A DNA stretch of 49,717 nucleotides from the NCBI GenBank assembly GCA_003225055.1, contig QIAU01000153.1, positions 1-49,717 on the forward strand, written 5' to 3'. Every line of letters begins with the position of its first letter. The stretch's first letter is position 1. Below the pieces are notes generated by a model. It ran no database searches and was not told the DNA's origin. It worked only from the letters and a program-made list of their open reading frames with translations. The stretch is from Acidobacteriota bacterium (GTDB taxonomy: Bacteria > Acidobacteriota > Terriglobia > Terriglobales > Acidobacteriaceae). Shown here one piece after another: positions 26,126 to 35,057 of the stretch. The translations under genes were made by a program, and so were the position numbers.

Positions 26126-26809
26126 CTAATCGGCAGCGGCCCCGAGTTTTTTGCGCGACAAATACCAGTCTGTAACTTCCACCCCGGGTCCACCGCCCGC
26201 ACGTTTCTCCGCGTCGGCTTGGGTGATGGGTGCCGGCACAATCACCGGATCACCCGGCCGCCAGTTGGCGGGCGTGGCCACCGCATTGGCATCGGCGATC
26301 TGCATGGCGTCGATGGCGCGCAGCAGTTCATCTACATTGCGGCCCAAAGAAAGTGGATAGTACAGCAGCGCACGGATCACCCCCTTGGGGTCAATAAAGA
26401 AAACGGCGCGAACCGTGGCGGTATCGCTCACCGCTTCATGCACCATTCCAAAAGCCCTGGCAACCTTCTGATCCAGGTCGGCGATGACTGGAAATGTAAC
26501 CTTCACCCGGTTGTGCTGCTCGATGTTGCGAATCCAGGCGATGTGCGAGTAGACGCTGTCAATCGAGTTGCCAATCAGTTGCACGTTGCGCTTCTCAAAC
26601 TCGGCCGCATTGCGCGCCAACTCGACAAATTCGGTTGTGCACACCGGAGTAAAGTCGGCGGGATGCGAGAAGAGCATCACCCATTTGCCTTTCGACGTGT
26701 AGTTGCTGAGCTTAATCATGCCGTGCGTGGACTTGGCTTCGAAGTCGGGCGCCGGCTCGTTGATGCGGGGGATCCGGGGAACTCTCTCGGTCGCGGTCTC
26801 GGTACTCAT
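26126..26809 (-). CDS. 1-Cys peroxiredoxin (Prx6-type)
   Basis: A 227-residue peroxiredoxin with a strong GGAGG ribosome site eight bases before ATG. The peroxidatic Cys57 lies in HPADFTPVCTTE, with Pro50 and Thr54 completing the PxxxTxxC site. The C-terminal 1-Cys domain runs from about 150 to 215 (YPLSLGRNVDELLRAIDAMQ). It reduces hydrogen peroxide and alkyl peroxides using thiol donors. The active site has cysteine, not a UGA codon, so it is not a selenoprotein despite the tRNA-Sec gene in the window. It is monocistronic by context. Confidence 0.95.
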   Translation of the reverse strand: MSTETATERVPRIPRINEPAPDFEAKSTHGMIKLSNYTSKGKWVMLFSHPADFTPVCTTEFVELARNAAEFEKRNVQLIGNSIDSVYSHIAWIRNIEQHNRVKVTFPVIADLDQKVARAFGMVHEAVSDTATVRAVFFIDPKGVIRALLYYPLSLGRNVDELLRAIDAMQIADANAVATPANWRPGDPVIVPAPITQADAEKRAGGGPGVEVTDWYLSRKKLGAAAD

Positions 26810-27325
26810 GGGTATTTCCTCCAGGCTGAATTGTTAGAACAAAAGCTAGTATTCAGGAATCCCATGTCGCCATCCTGAGCAGACGCTAGTCTGCGAAGGA
26901 TCTCGCGTGTAGCGCACCGAAGTCCGACCGTGCTCGCAAGATTCTTCGCCCGGCTAACGCTTGGCTCGGAACGACGACATAGAAAGTGCAGGTCTGGGCC
27001 GGAGTTCTGAATGGCCCAATACTCACCACAGCTTTGGAGTGGGGGGAAATTCTATGAGGAACAGATCCCACCCGCTGGTCCATCGCCGGTGGGTATGAAA
27101 TCCGGTCAGCTACCCACACGTCGGCGTCGGGGTACAACAGCAGAGGACGCCGAAGATGCAGTAGCTTCGCATACGAACCTAAGATACGCCGGGCTCAAAC
27201 GACCTGTCAATCTGAGGACAAGGCGGTCAAGGTGGTCTCTCGTGGCCTTTCAGCGGCGGAGAAAAACCTCGGAATCCAAGGAGTTCGGCGGGGCATCGAA
27301 GAGCTAACTTCTCTCGCGAGCGAAC
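26810..27325. other. intergenic region with a degenerate dispersed-repeat-like segment
   Basis: About 515 bases with no recognised gene. The stretch at about 26880-26985 contains GCGAAGGATCT, then AGATTCTTCGCCCGGCTAA and GGCTCGGAACGAC. This looks like a decayed copy of the short intergenic repeats (AGATTCTTCGC... CTCGGAATGAC pattern) I recall as common in acidobacterial genomes. The open frame at 27011-27307 has no recognisable product. Confidence 0.3.
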
Positions 27326-28213
27326 ATGATGAGACATCTGAAAATGGTACAAGTTGATGTATTCAGCTCTGAGCCGCTTCAGGGCAACCCGCTCGCGGTT
27401 TTTCTTGACGGTCGCGAGCTCAGCGACCAGGAAATGCAGGCTCTTGCTCGGGAGATGAATCTCTCAGAAACGACGTTTGTTCTTCCCCGCGATTCGGCGA
27501 CGGAAAGTACTGCCGGCGTCAGAGTGCGCATATTTACGGTTCAGGAGGAATTACCTTTTGCCGGTCATCCGACGCTCGGGACTGCGTTTGTCCTTCGTGG
27601 TTCCACGGGCGCCCAGGACATTGTTTTGGAGTTGAATGTAGGCACAGTTCCAGTGCGTTTTGAAGACCGAGACGGCGAGCCTAGTTTCGGGGAGATGACG
27701 CAGGTGGACCCGAAGTTCGGATCCACGCACGACCGCGAAGCGGTGAACCATGTTTGTGGGCTGCCGCCGGATGCAATTGATTCTGCCTTGCCAATTCAGA
27801 CCGTCTCCACCGGGCTGCCGCAAATAATTGTTCCTCTCCGATCCCTGACGGTCATGCGGACCTTGCGTCTTGATCAGAAACGGGTAGCCGAATACGTGGA
27901 CAAAACGGATGGGCGGTTCCTTTACTTTGTAAGCCGCGAGACGGTCGATCGGGCGGCCCGGTTGCACGCCCGCATGCTGTTCTACAACGGCGAAGATCCT
28001 GCAACCGGATCAGCGGGAGGCTGTGCCGCAGCCTGGATGGTGGCCCATGGAGTCGCGCAGCCCGAGGAGCGCGTGCTCATCGAACAGGGAATTGAAATGA
28101 ACCGGCCCAGCCGGATGTTCGTTCGCGCCGGCAAGAAGGATAACCGTGTAATCAACGTTCGCGTCGGCGGTCATGCGGCGGAGATCATGCGCGGCGAAGT
28201 TTTTCTCGGATGA
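27326..28213 (+). CDS. PhzF-family isomerase/epimerase-like protein
   Basis: A 295-residue protein of the phenazine-biosynthesis PhzF fold, two related barrel halves. It begins MVQVDVFSSEPLQGNPLAVF and carries the conserved Glu48 in MNLSETTFV, the general acid/base of PhzF. GHPTLGTAF near 85 and GEDPATGSAGGCAAAW near 225 are the other family signatures. PhzF isomerises a dihydroxybenzoate intermediate in phenazine synthesis, but most genomes encode PhzF-like proteins without phenazine genes, and no phz genes are here. The substrate is unknown. The start lacks a clear ribosome site. Confidence 0.92.
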   Translation: MMRHLKMVQVDVFSSEPLQGNPLAVFLDGRELSDQEMQALAREMNLSETTFVLPRDSATESTAGVRVRIFTVQEELPFAGHPTLGTAFVLRGSTGAQDIVLELNVGTVPVRFEDRDGEPSFGEMTQVDPKFGSTHDREAVNHVCGLPPDAIDSALPIQTVSTGLPQIIVPLRSLTVMRTLRLDQKRVAEYVDKTDGRFLYFVSRETVDRAARLHARMLFYNGEDPATGSAGGCAAAWMVAHGVAQPEERVLIEQGIEMNRPSRMFVRAGKKDNRVINVRVGGHAAEIMRGEVFLG

Positions 28214-28419
28214 GAGATTCGGTTCGCACAGCAAAATTGCCTACACGCACAGTTGCCACAAAAATTCAATAGTCAAAATTCCCCATTAGCATCCGCGTCA
28301 CTTTACAGCGATCTCTTCAACCGTTACGATTTTTGTCGTTCGAAATTCTCAGACTTCCAACAGCCAAAACATTTCAAGACGCCAGTGACTGGGCGCCGCT
28401 AAGGCGCTTTGAGAGTGAG

Positions 28420-28830
28420 ATGAAGCCGAAACGTACGATCCTTTGCGTAGACGACAACGAACAATCCCTTTCCATTCGCAAGGTCATGCTGGAAACGCGG
28501 GGTTATCGCGTGATTGCCTGCACGCGGGGCGAAGAGGCTCTGGAGTGCTTCAAGAAGGGCGGCATAGACCTGGTCCTGACCGATCTGGTCATGCCCGGCT
28601 ACGACGGCTCGAAGCTGATCCAGGACATCAAAGCGATCTCGCCGGGAACGCCGGCTATCCTAATTTCCGGTAAGGTCAGGATCCATGATCGTGACACCCA
28701 GGCCGACGCGTTTCTGCCCAAAGGGATGTACGCTCCTGCCGAATTGCTGGAACGCATTCGGTTGCTGCTGATTCGCAAGCGAGGACCGAAACGCAGCCAG
28801 GACTCCCAGCATTCCACCAATGTCGCATAG
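28420..28830 (+). CDS. single-domain response regulator (CheY-like receiver)
   Basis: A 136-residue receiver domain when started at ATG 28420 after GAGAGTGAG; TTG 28333 in frame would add 29 unconvincing residues. It has the acidic pair Asp11-Asp12 in CVDDNEQ, phosphoacceptor Asp55 in LTDLVMPG, Ser83 in LISGK and Lys101 in FLPKG. No output domain follows, only a basic tail (RKRGPKRSQDSQHS). It should act as a phosphorelay or signalling intermediate. No histidine kinase is encoded in the window. Confidence 0.9.
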   Translation: MKPKRTILCVDDNEQSLSIRKVMLETRGYRVIACTRGEEALECFKKGGIDLVLTDLVMPGYDGSKLIQDIKAISPGTPAILISGKVRIHDRDTQADAFLPKGMYAPAELLERIRLLLIRKRGPKRSQDSQHSTNVA

Positions 28831-28888
28831 AGCGCGGCTTTCCAGACAACGCGTAACCTCGACCTTCGTGTAATATCGTGGGGTTGGC

Positions 28889-29608
28889 ATGGCTGCGTTC
28901 ATAGAAGCCGAGAACCTGCGCAAAACCTACCGGGTGGGCAAAATCGAAGTGCCCGCGCTGCGCAGCATTTCCTTTACCGTGCAACGCGGCGAATTTGTCA
29001 GCATAGTGGGGCCCTCGGGCAGCGGTAAATCCACTCTGTTTTATCTTTTGGGGGGACTGACGCGCGCTGATTCGGGAAGGATCGTGATTGATGGCGATGA
29101 TTTCTCGAAGCTCTCGGACGCGGAGCGCACCACCATGCGCAAACGCAAGATCGGATTCGTCTTCCAGAAATTTAATCTCCTTCCCACGCTGGACGCGAAT
29201 TCCAATATTCAGATCGCCCAGGACATCGCAGGGAAAAACGGACAGAACGATCCCGCGTACGTCCGAAAGATTACCGACCTGCTGGGCCTGAGCAAGCGCC
29301 TGCATCATCGTCCGTCGGAACTTTCAGGAGGCGAGCAACAGCGTGTAGCTCTCGCCCGCGCCCTCGTCAACCAGCCGGCTATCGTGCTGGCCGACGAGCC
29401 CACCGGAAATCTCGATTCCCAGAATTCTGAAATCGTGCTCTCCATGCTGCGACAGTCGAATCGCGAACTCGGCCAGACCATTATGATGATCACTCACAAC
29501 CCGGAAGCCGCCAGCTATGCCAATCGCATCATTCACCTGCGAGACGGGCAAATTGTCGCGCCGGAGCAGGATCCGCAATGGGTCGCTAAGCGCGGCGACC
29601 CGGCCTGA
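28889..29608 (+). CDS. ABC transporter ATP-binding protein (LolD/MacB type), orphan
   Basis: A 239-residue ATPase. Walker A is GPSGSGKST (about 44-52), the Q-loop is in [10 protein letters not shown], the signature LSGGEQQR is near 145, Walker B is in AIVLADEP, and the switch His is in MITHNPEA. The sequence groups with LolD, MacB and FtsE-like ATPases that power MacB-type permeases for lipoprotein release, efflux or cell-envelope work. No permease gene is adjacent, so the partner must be encoded elsewhere. It begins 58 bases after the response regulator gene and may share its transcript. Confidence 0.93.
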   Translation: MAAFIEAENLRKTYRVGKIEVPALRSISFTVQRGEFVSIVGPSGSGKSTLFYLLGGLTRADSGRIVIDGDDFSKLSDAERTTMRKRKIGFVFQKFNLLPTLDANSNIQIAQDIAGKNGQNDPAYVRKITDLLGLSKRLHHRPSELSGGEQQRVALARALVNQPAIVLADEPTGNLDSQNSEIVLSMLRQSNRELGQTIMMITHNPEAASYANRIIHLRDGQIVAPEQDPQWVAKRGDPA

Positions 29609-29645
29609 GATACGCAGGTCCTTGTGAAAGGATTCGGCCGATTCC

Positions 29646-30383
29646 ATGAGTAACGCGGAAGACTTACGTGAGCCGATTCTGCCCGGCAAAGGGGCCTCCG
29701 ATTACGAACGCTACCTGCGGACCGACGACCTGCTCAGTCTTCAGAAGCGTCCGGAAGAACTCCTGCACCAGGATGAGCTTACCTTTCAAGTAGTGCATCA
29801 GAGTTCGGAATTGCTGTTGAAGGGTGCGGCTTTCGAACTGGAGCGGGCGCTCCAGCGTGTCGAACAAGGCGATTTCCCGAATACTGCCCGGCTGATCCGC
29901 CGCGCAAATATGGAGCTCGATTATCCGATAGGCCTGCTCCACGTTCTGGAAACCATCACTCCCTATGACTATCACCTCATTCGGGCCGGGCTCGGTCATG
30001 GCAGCGGGCTGGATTCACCTGGTTTTCTGGCGCTCCTGCACATCGGTCCCCGGCTGGGGCAGGCTTTCCATCAGCAGCTCCAGCAAGCTCACCTCAGCGT
30101 AGACGACCTTTACCGCCGCCATGCGGAGTTCTTTGCGCTGCACGAGGTTGCTGAGTGTCTGCTGGATTTTGACGAGCGCATTCATCTGTTCCGCTTCCAT
30201 CATCTGAAATTGGCGCAGCGCATCATTGGAGGTGGGGTTGTGGGTACGATGGGAACTCCCGTGGAAGTCCTCCACCAACGCATGGAGCATCTTTTCTATA
30301 AGGACCTATGGGACGTGCGCAACCAGATTACCGCTAAGGCCAATGACGCACTTCAGAAGAGCGGTACAAACTCGAAGTACTGA
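29646..30383 (+). CDS. kynA: tryptophan 2,3-dioxygenase
   Basis: A 245-residue heme dioxygenase. YERYLRTDDLLSLQK (20-34) and FQVVHQSSELLLK with His51 form the substrate pocket of the family. RFHHLKLAQRIIGGG carries the probable proximal heme ligand His186. GTMGTPVEVL and KDLWDVRNQI complete the C-terminal signature. It opens the indole ring of tryptophan to give N-formylkynurenine. It is somewhat shorter than the typical 270-280 residues. No kynurenine formamidase or kynureninase gene is adjacent, so the rest of the pathway is encoded elsewhere or absent. Confidence 0.93.
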   Translation: MSNAEDLREPILPGKGASDYERYLRTDDLLSLQKRPEELLHQDELTFQVVHQSSELLLKGAAFELERALQRVEQGDFPNTARLIRRANMELDYPIGLLHVLETITPYDYHLIRAGLGHGSGLDSPGFLALLHIGPRLGQAFHQQLQQAHLSVDDLYRRHAEFFALHEVAECLLDFDERIHLFRFHHLKLAQRIIGGGVVGTMGTPVEVLHQRMEHLFYKDLWDVRNQITAKANDALQKSGTNSKY

Positions 30384-30477
30384 CCGAATCTCGCAGGCGT
30401 ATCCTGAAACCGAAGTAGCTGGCCGCGAATCTAGTGGGTGAGCTATGCAAGTTGATTTGGCAAAAGGAGAGCCGGGC

Positions 30478-32010
30478 ATGTTTCCTGCGGAGTACAGGAA
30501 GAAGGTCTCAAGGGGTTGGAGGCGGCTCGCCTGCGCTGTGCTCGTTTTATTCTCGCCTCTGTGGTTGACCTCTCCAGCAAATGCCCAAGCCCCGGAGAAT
30601 GAGCCGAGTATCTCCTCGGCTCAAGCGAAGCCGATCCGGATTGGTTCTCTCATACTTGATGCGGAGTTGCTCGGTCGGGGCCAGGGCTGGAGTTGGTTTG
30701 TCGGAGATTCGCGGGCGCGCTACGGGTTCGGCAATTCCCTCTTCCGAGTTGGCCTTTCCCAGCAAAAGAACAAATTCGGTTGGAGAATCGAACTGGCACA
30801 GCCGGCGTTTTACGGTCTTCCCGATGACGCGCTTGTGCCCGGAACAGCTATCCCGCTGGGGCTGGGAGGGGCATACTTCTCAGCCAACGGCAATCGGGAA
30901 AATGTCGCCGGAATTTTCGTGAAGCAGGCGTTCCTTTCCATCCGAGGCATCGATAACAATCACAGCACCCTGCGTCTGGGGCGTTTTGAGTTCTCCGACG
31001 GCGAAGAGAGGGCGCCGAGCGCTCCTGACCTGGCCTGGCTCACGGGTCAACGCGTGGCGCATCGACTCATCGGTGATGCGTACTGGACTGATATCGGACG
31101 CAGTTTCGACGGCGTAGATTTCTCCAGCGATATCGGTGCGGATACCAATCTGACGTTTATGACCGGGCGTGCCACACGCGGCGTCTGGCAGACGGATGGC
31201 ATGGGCGAGATGGATGTCGACATTATCTATAGCGCCTTCACCCGGGAATTTCCGACGCCCCATACCGACTCACAGTTGCGGATTTTTGCTTTTGGCTATC
31301 ACGATGGTCGCAAAGTCCTGAAGGTCGACAGCCGGGCGCTCGCAGCGCGGGAAGCGGACACGCGCAATATCCGGATCGGAACCTTTGGGGTGAACTACGC
31401 CATCGTCACACCCATCTGGCGTCTCGGGAAATGGGATTTGCTGGTTTGGGGCGCACAGCAGATCGGGCAGTGGGGGAGGTTGAGCCATCGCGCTAATTCC
31501 GGGACAGTGGAAATGGGATGGCGGCCGCCGATTCCATGGATCCATCCGTGGTTGCGGGCAGGTGCGTTGTTTGCCAGCGGCGACGGGAATCAGAATGACA
31601 GCACCCACGCCACCTTCTTTCAGCCGCTGCCCACAGAGCAACAATATGCAAGGTTGCCGTTCTACACGCTGCAGAATAGTGAGGACTACACCGGCCAGGT
31701 GATTGTGCGACCGACCGCGAAATGGCAGTTGCGCAGCGAAGTGCACAAGGTCAAGCTGCACTCGGCCAACGATTTGTGGTATCTGGGCACGGGGGCATTC
31801 CAGAACACCAGCTTCGGCTATGACGCGCTCCCTGACAACGGACACCGGGGACTGGGCAACTACGTGGATTTCAGCGTCGATTATCAGGTGACGTCGAAGC
31901 TGGGCCTGCGTTACTACATTGGAGTCCTGTCGGGGAAGGGCGCCGAGACCAAGCTCCCTCATGGCCGGAAAGGCGGGTTCACGTATCTCGAGGTGGCGTA
32001 CCGGTTCTGA
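30478..32010 (+). CDS. alginate-export-family outer-membrane beta barrel
   Basis: A 510-residue exported protein. ATG 30478 is preferred because AGGAG lies eight bases upstream and the signal peptide (about 1-38, KKVSRGWRRLACAVLVLF ending ANAQA) follows at once; ATG 30445 would add eleven residues. The mature protein is rich in alternating aromatic strands (FRVGLSQQKNKFGWRIEL, STLRLGRFEFSDGEE, WLRAGALFASGDGN) and ends with Phe after TYLEVAYR, the usual barrel end. The pattern fits the alginate export family (AlgE-like). Whether it exports an acidic polysaccharide or imports one cannot be decided. It is separated from the exopolysaccharide operon by about 7 kb. Confidence 0.85.
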   Translation: MFPAEYRKKVSRGWRRLACAVLVLFSPLWLTSPANAQAPENEPSISSAQAKPIRIGSLILDAELLGRGQGWSWFVGDSRARYGFGNSLFRVGLSQQKNKFGWRIELAQPAFYGLPDDALVPGTAIPLGLGGAYFSANGNRENVAGIFVKQAFLSIRGIDNNHSTLRLGRFEFSDGEERAPSAPDLAWLTGQRVAHRLIGDAYWTDIGRSFDGVDFSSDIGADTNLTFMTGRATRGVWQTDGMGEMDVDIIYSAFTREFPTPHTDSQLRIFAFGYHDGRKVLKVDSRALAAREADTRNIRIGTFGVNYAIVTPIWRLGKWDLLVWGAQQIGQWGRLSHRANSGTVEMGWRPPIPWIHPWLRAGALFASGDGNQNDSTHATFFQPLPTEQQYARLPFYTLQNSEDYTGQVIVRPTAKWQLRSEVHKVKLHSANDLWYLGTGAFQNTSFGYDALPDNGHRGLGNYVDFSVDYQVTSKLGLRYYIGVLSGKGAETKLPHGRKGGFTYLEVAYRF

Positions 32011-32506
32011 AGAAAGAGTGACGCAGAGTGCGACTCTGCACCTTTGGCAGCACGCGCATTCGGGGTGACGCCGTTCCACAAGTCGCACTCTACCAAGTGC
32101 GCCTGCGGGTGCTGAATCGCGCAGCGACAGTGATCGGAACTCAGCAGGAATATGCCCGTGCACCTTTAGACCTGTCGCTCGAGGTGCTACCTTGACGCAA
32201 TTCCAATAACCAATACTTCCTACTTGGTCACCGACCGGGACTGCTGAAACACGCCGACCTACGAGCTAGCTGAAGTTTCAACGGTAGGGAGAACGCTATG
32301 GCAATTAAGGATGATTCGTGCGGTCTCTTCTGACGCGAAGGTCTCTAGCGTGTCTCAACAATACTATAGACTTAAGACTAGTCCCAGCAGACGAACCTGA
32401 ACCGCCTGAACCGCGCAAAGCGGATTTCGTGTGGGTTGCCCGGTTCGGCTTGTAACTTCATCTTTTACTGTGCTCTGTGCTTGACGAAGGGAACAAAGGA
32501 CTACAC
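32011..32506. other. intergenic region with an 11-base inverted repeat
   Basis: About 495 bases without a recognised gene. AGAGTGCGACT (32025-32035) and its exact reverse complement AGTCGCACTCT (32081-32091) flank 45 bases. The left copy also forms a local hairpin, GCAGAGT-GCG-ACTCTGC (32023-32039), 13 bases after the porin stop; without a U-run it is only a possible terminator. The promoter of the rhamnose mutarotase gene should lie near 32400-32490, with no clear boxes seen. Confidence 0.4.
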
Positions 32507-32829
32507 GTGAAACGGTACGGATCAGTGTTGAGAGTGAAGCCGGAAGCGGTTGAGGCATACAGGGCCTACCACAAGAAGGTGTGGACCGAGGTGCTTGACG
32601 TGATCCGGCGCTGCAACCTACGCAACTATTCCATTTTTCTCAAGGACGACCTTCTCTTCGGCTATTATGAGTACCACGGTAAAGATCACGCGGCGGATAT
32701 GGCAAAGATGGCCGCTGATGCCACAACCCAGAAGGGTGGTCCATTATGATGCCTATGCAGAAGCCCATCGACACCCGCGCCGAAGGTGAATGGGGGGCTG
32801 GCATGGAAGAGGTCTTCCATACTGACTGA
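32507..32829 (+). pseudogene. rhaM: L-rhamnose mutarotase with a C-terminal frameshift
   Basis: The start is GTG 32507 after AAAGGA at six bases, giving the family N-terminus MKRYGSVLRVKPE. The body has HKKVWTEVLDVIRRCNLRNY, FGYYEYHGKDHAADMAKMA and then ATTQK. There the frame should read Trp-Trp but the DNA AAGGGTGGTCC lacks one base, so the open frame ends at 32749. The next frame supplies the missing tail, WSIMMPMQKPIDTRAEGEW and MEEVFHTD, to a TGA at 32829. RhaM interconverts alpha and beta L-rhamnopyranose. The truncated form lacks about 30 residues including conserved aromatic residues. A single-base assembly error would restore it. Confidence 0.85.
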
Positions 32830-32971
32830 ACGCACCCCTCAAATGTCTCCCCTCGTCCTGGTTTGGCGCTACTCCAGCGTAGGCGCTAAATTCACCTGGC
32901 ACTATCCGATTGATGGAGGGTTGCGTTGGTGATGGAAGCTAGCGCTAGGTGTACGACGCCTTTGTGAGGCC

Positions 32972-33274
32972 CTAGCCAGCGGAGCGAGGGCTCATCCCCA
33001 GTTTGCGGGAGAAGGGCCCGAAGTCCGCCATGAGCTCTTCAATGTCCCTGCCAGCCAGAGGTCGAGCGAGGAAGTCTATCGCTTCGCAGACCAGTCGGTT
33101 GCCTTCACCAAGCGTCAGTGCACTCCCTATTCCACGGGGACCATACTCTGGGTTTAGCAAGGTCACGGCCAAGGAATATTCAGAATTGGTGTGGACAGAA
33201 TCCGACCCCGCACCTTGCGGCACCAGGAAGCGTGCGTCGCAGCTTGAGACTGACTGAATGAAGTAGTTCGCCAT
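32972..33274 (-). pseudogene. N-terminal remnant of an L-fuconate dehydratase-like enolase-superfamily protein
   Basis: From ATG 33274 on the minus strand the frame encodes MANYFIQSVSSCDARFLVPQ, then HTNSEYSLAVTLLNPEYG, ALTLGEGNRLVCEAIDFLA and GRDIEELMADFGPFSRKL. These match the capping domain at the start of L-fuconate dehydratases. Homology stops after about 90 residues, and the frame ends in GMSPRSAG at 32972. The whole catalytic barrel with its metal-binding residues is missing. The intact enzyme dehydrates L-fuconate to 2-keto-3-deoxy-L-fuconate. Loss of the 3' part points to deletion or rearrangement between it and the rhaM gene that runs toward it. Confidence 0.72.
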
Positions 33275-33672
33275 GGATAGGGTTTCCTCTGACGCCACCA
33301 GCCGAACTGGGCTCCGCCGCACACCGGCACGGTGCTTTCGGTCCCGTACCTTTTATGCTCCATGAACCTCTCTGTCAAATGTCGCCCCGGGTTTGTCGAA
33401 GGGCCGTCTGAAATCTGCGCGCGTTCGTTCCAACGGCCAGCAGTTAGACTGCGGTACACCGGCCCAGCGATGAAGTACGGAGCAGATAAGGAGCTTCTCG
33501 ATGGCATTGCAGCACGAATCGAGGAAAGCCGGGCCGCCCTATGCCAGAGCTGCGCTCCGACCATCCGTATCTGTGTGGGAAAGGTCGACTGCGTTGACGG
33601 GCGAACCAGTACTGTCACAAGATACAACTGGACGATCCCGAAAGGATCGGACCGTGCAGAATTAGAATCAAT
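33275..33672. other. region between the dehydratase remnant and the oxidoreductase
   Basis: About 400 bases. A plus-strand open frame (33332-33733) runs through it into the next gene. It has no recognised domain apart from a Cys-rich stretch (ALCQSCAPTIRICVGKVDC), and may be the remnant of an unidentified gene. No promoter could be assigned. Confidence 0.3.
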
Positions 33673-34767
33673 ATGGCCAGGCCCTCGGACTTGCATGCTA
33701 TGGCTCCCCACCCCCGAAACCCCCGCCCGATAATTTCGATCGGCGCGGGAGGAATCGTACGCGATGCCCATCTGCCGGCCTACCGAAAGGCCGGTTTTCC
33801 GGTTGTTGCCATCACCGATCTGGACGCTACCAAAGCCGAGGCTTTGGCGAAGGCGTTCGGCATTCCAAAAGTGCTGGCCGGAATCGGGCAAGCCTCAGGG
33901 TATGCGCCCAAAGATGCTATCTTCGACGTCGCCGTCCCTGCGTCCGCCTTGGTTGAAGTATTGCAACAACTCCCTGATGCTGCGGCAGTGCTCCTGCAAA
34001 AGCCGATGGGCGAAACACTCGCAGAAGCACGGGAAATTCTGCAGATTTGCCGGGCCAAGCGGCTAACTGCTGCGCTCAACTTTCAGCTGCGATTTGCTCC
34101 CAACATGCTGGCGGCACGACGGTTGGAACAGAGCGGTGTTCTCGGCGAACTGCACGACATGGAAGTGAAGGTCAGCGTGCTGACACCCTGGCACCAGTGG
34201 GACTTCCTGCGGAGGGCTCCGCGGATTGAGATCCTGTATCATTCCATCCATTATGTGGATCTCGTACGTTCATGGTTTGGAAATCCACGCGCAGTCTATG
34301 CCAAGACATTGCTGAGTCCCCGTGTGCCAGAATTGGCCGCGACCAAGAGCGTGATTATCATGGACTACTCTGACGACAAGCGAGTGTTTATCGCGACAAA
34401 CCACAGTCATCACTTCTCGCCTGAGTTGCAAGAAAGTTTCGTGCAGTGGGAGGGAATGCACGGGGCGATGAGGGCGCAGATGGGTGTGAACTTGAGCTAT
34501 CCCAAGGGGCGGCCCGACACCCTGAGGTACATTCTCGATGGAGATCTCGAATGGAGGGATGCGGCCGTAGCCGGCAATTGGTTCCCGGATGCTTTTGTGG
34601 GCACGATGGGATCATTGCAAGCCTATGTGGAAGGATCGTCTCCGGTTTTACCCACCAGTGTGGAAGATGCGATCGACACAATGCGCACCGTGGAGGCAGC
34701 CTACATATCCAGCAACAGCGGTGGAGTGCGTTTGCCCGAGCCTTCGATGAACGCAGGCGTCTCCTGA
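33673..34767 (+). CDS. Gfo/Idh/MocA-family oxidoreductase
   Basis: A 364-residue NAD(P)-dependent oxidoreductase. The Rossmann domain starts PIISIGAGGIVRDAHLPAY (about 19-37), followed by VVAITDLDATKAEALA; ATG 33700 is an alternative start. LLQKPMGETLAEAREIL (about 113) carries the family's EKP-like Lys. The C-terminal alpha/beta domain contains EILYHSIHYVDLVRSWFG with the conserved histidines near 193-196. Family members oxidise or epimerise sugars and inositols. The neighbourhood of deoxysugar and sugar-acid genes suggests a sugar substrate, not further specified. Confidence 0.92.
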   Translation: MARPSDLHAMAPHPRNPRPIISIGAGGIVRDAHLPAYRKAGFPVVAITDLDATKAEALAKAFGIPKVLAGIGQASGYAPKDAIFDVAVPASALVEVLQQLPDAAAVLLQKPMGETLAEAREILQICRAKRLTAALNFQLRFAPNMLAARRLEQSGVLGELHDMEVKVSVLTPWHQWDFLRRAPRIEILYHSIHYVDLVRSWFGNPRAVYAKTLLSPRVPELAATKSVIIMDYSDDKRVFIATNHSHHFSPELQESFVQWEGMHGAMRAQMGVNLSYPKGRPDTLRYILDGDLEWRDAAVAGNWFPDAFVGTMGSLQAYVEGSSPVLPTSVEDAIDTMRTVEAAYISSNSGGVRLPEPSMNAGVS

Positions 34768-35057
34768 GACCCCACAACCGGCGTGAAAACCCGATTCACC
34801 GGGAGGGAAAGCTCACGGATTTGCCCGACCCAACAAGCATTACGGGGTGCGCAAAGACAAGGGTCTCGACACGGCGCGGACTCCCCAACGCCAGCAAGCT
34901 GAAGATCTAGGTTACAGCGGGAGCAGTTGCTCACCGTCAGAAGCGCAGGGGACATGGTTTCCTATTTGGGCCAGCAACTGGATATTTCGCAATCAGATTG
35001 CGCATAGCGGTCGAAGCGACCTGGGGAACAATTTGATTGCCATCGAGAGGCGTTCCA

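Noticed and set aside
28676-29308. Minus-strand frame overlapping the response regulator and ABC ATPase genes.
   Set aside because: Antisense to two conserved families and no recognisable domain.
31270-32163. Long minus-strand open frame (297 codons) opposite the alginate-export gene.
   Set aside because: It lies antisense to a clear outer-membrane protein, has Arg/Pro/His-rich composition and no domain, as expected for a GC-rich shadow.
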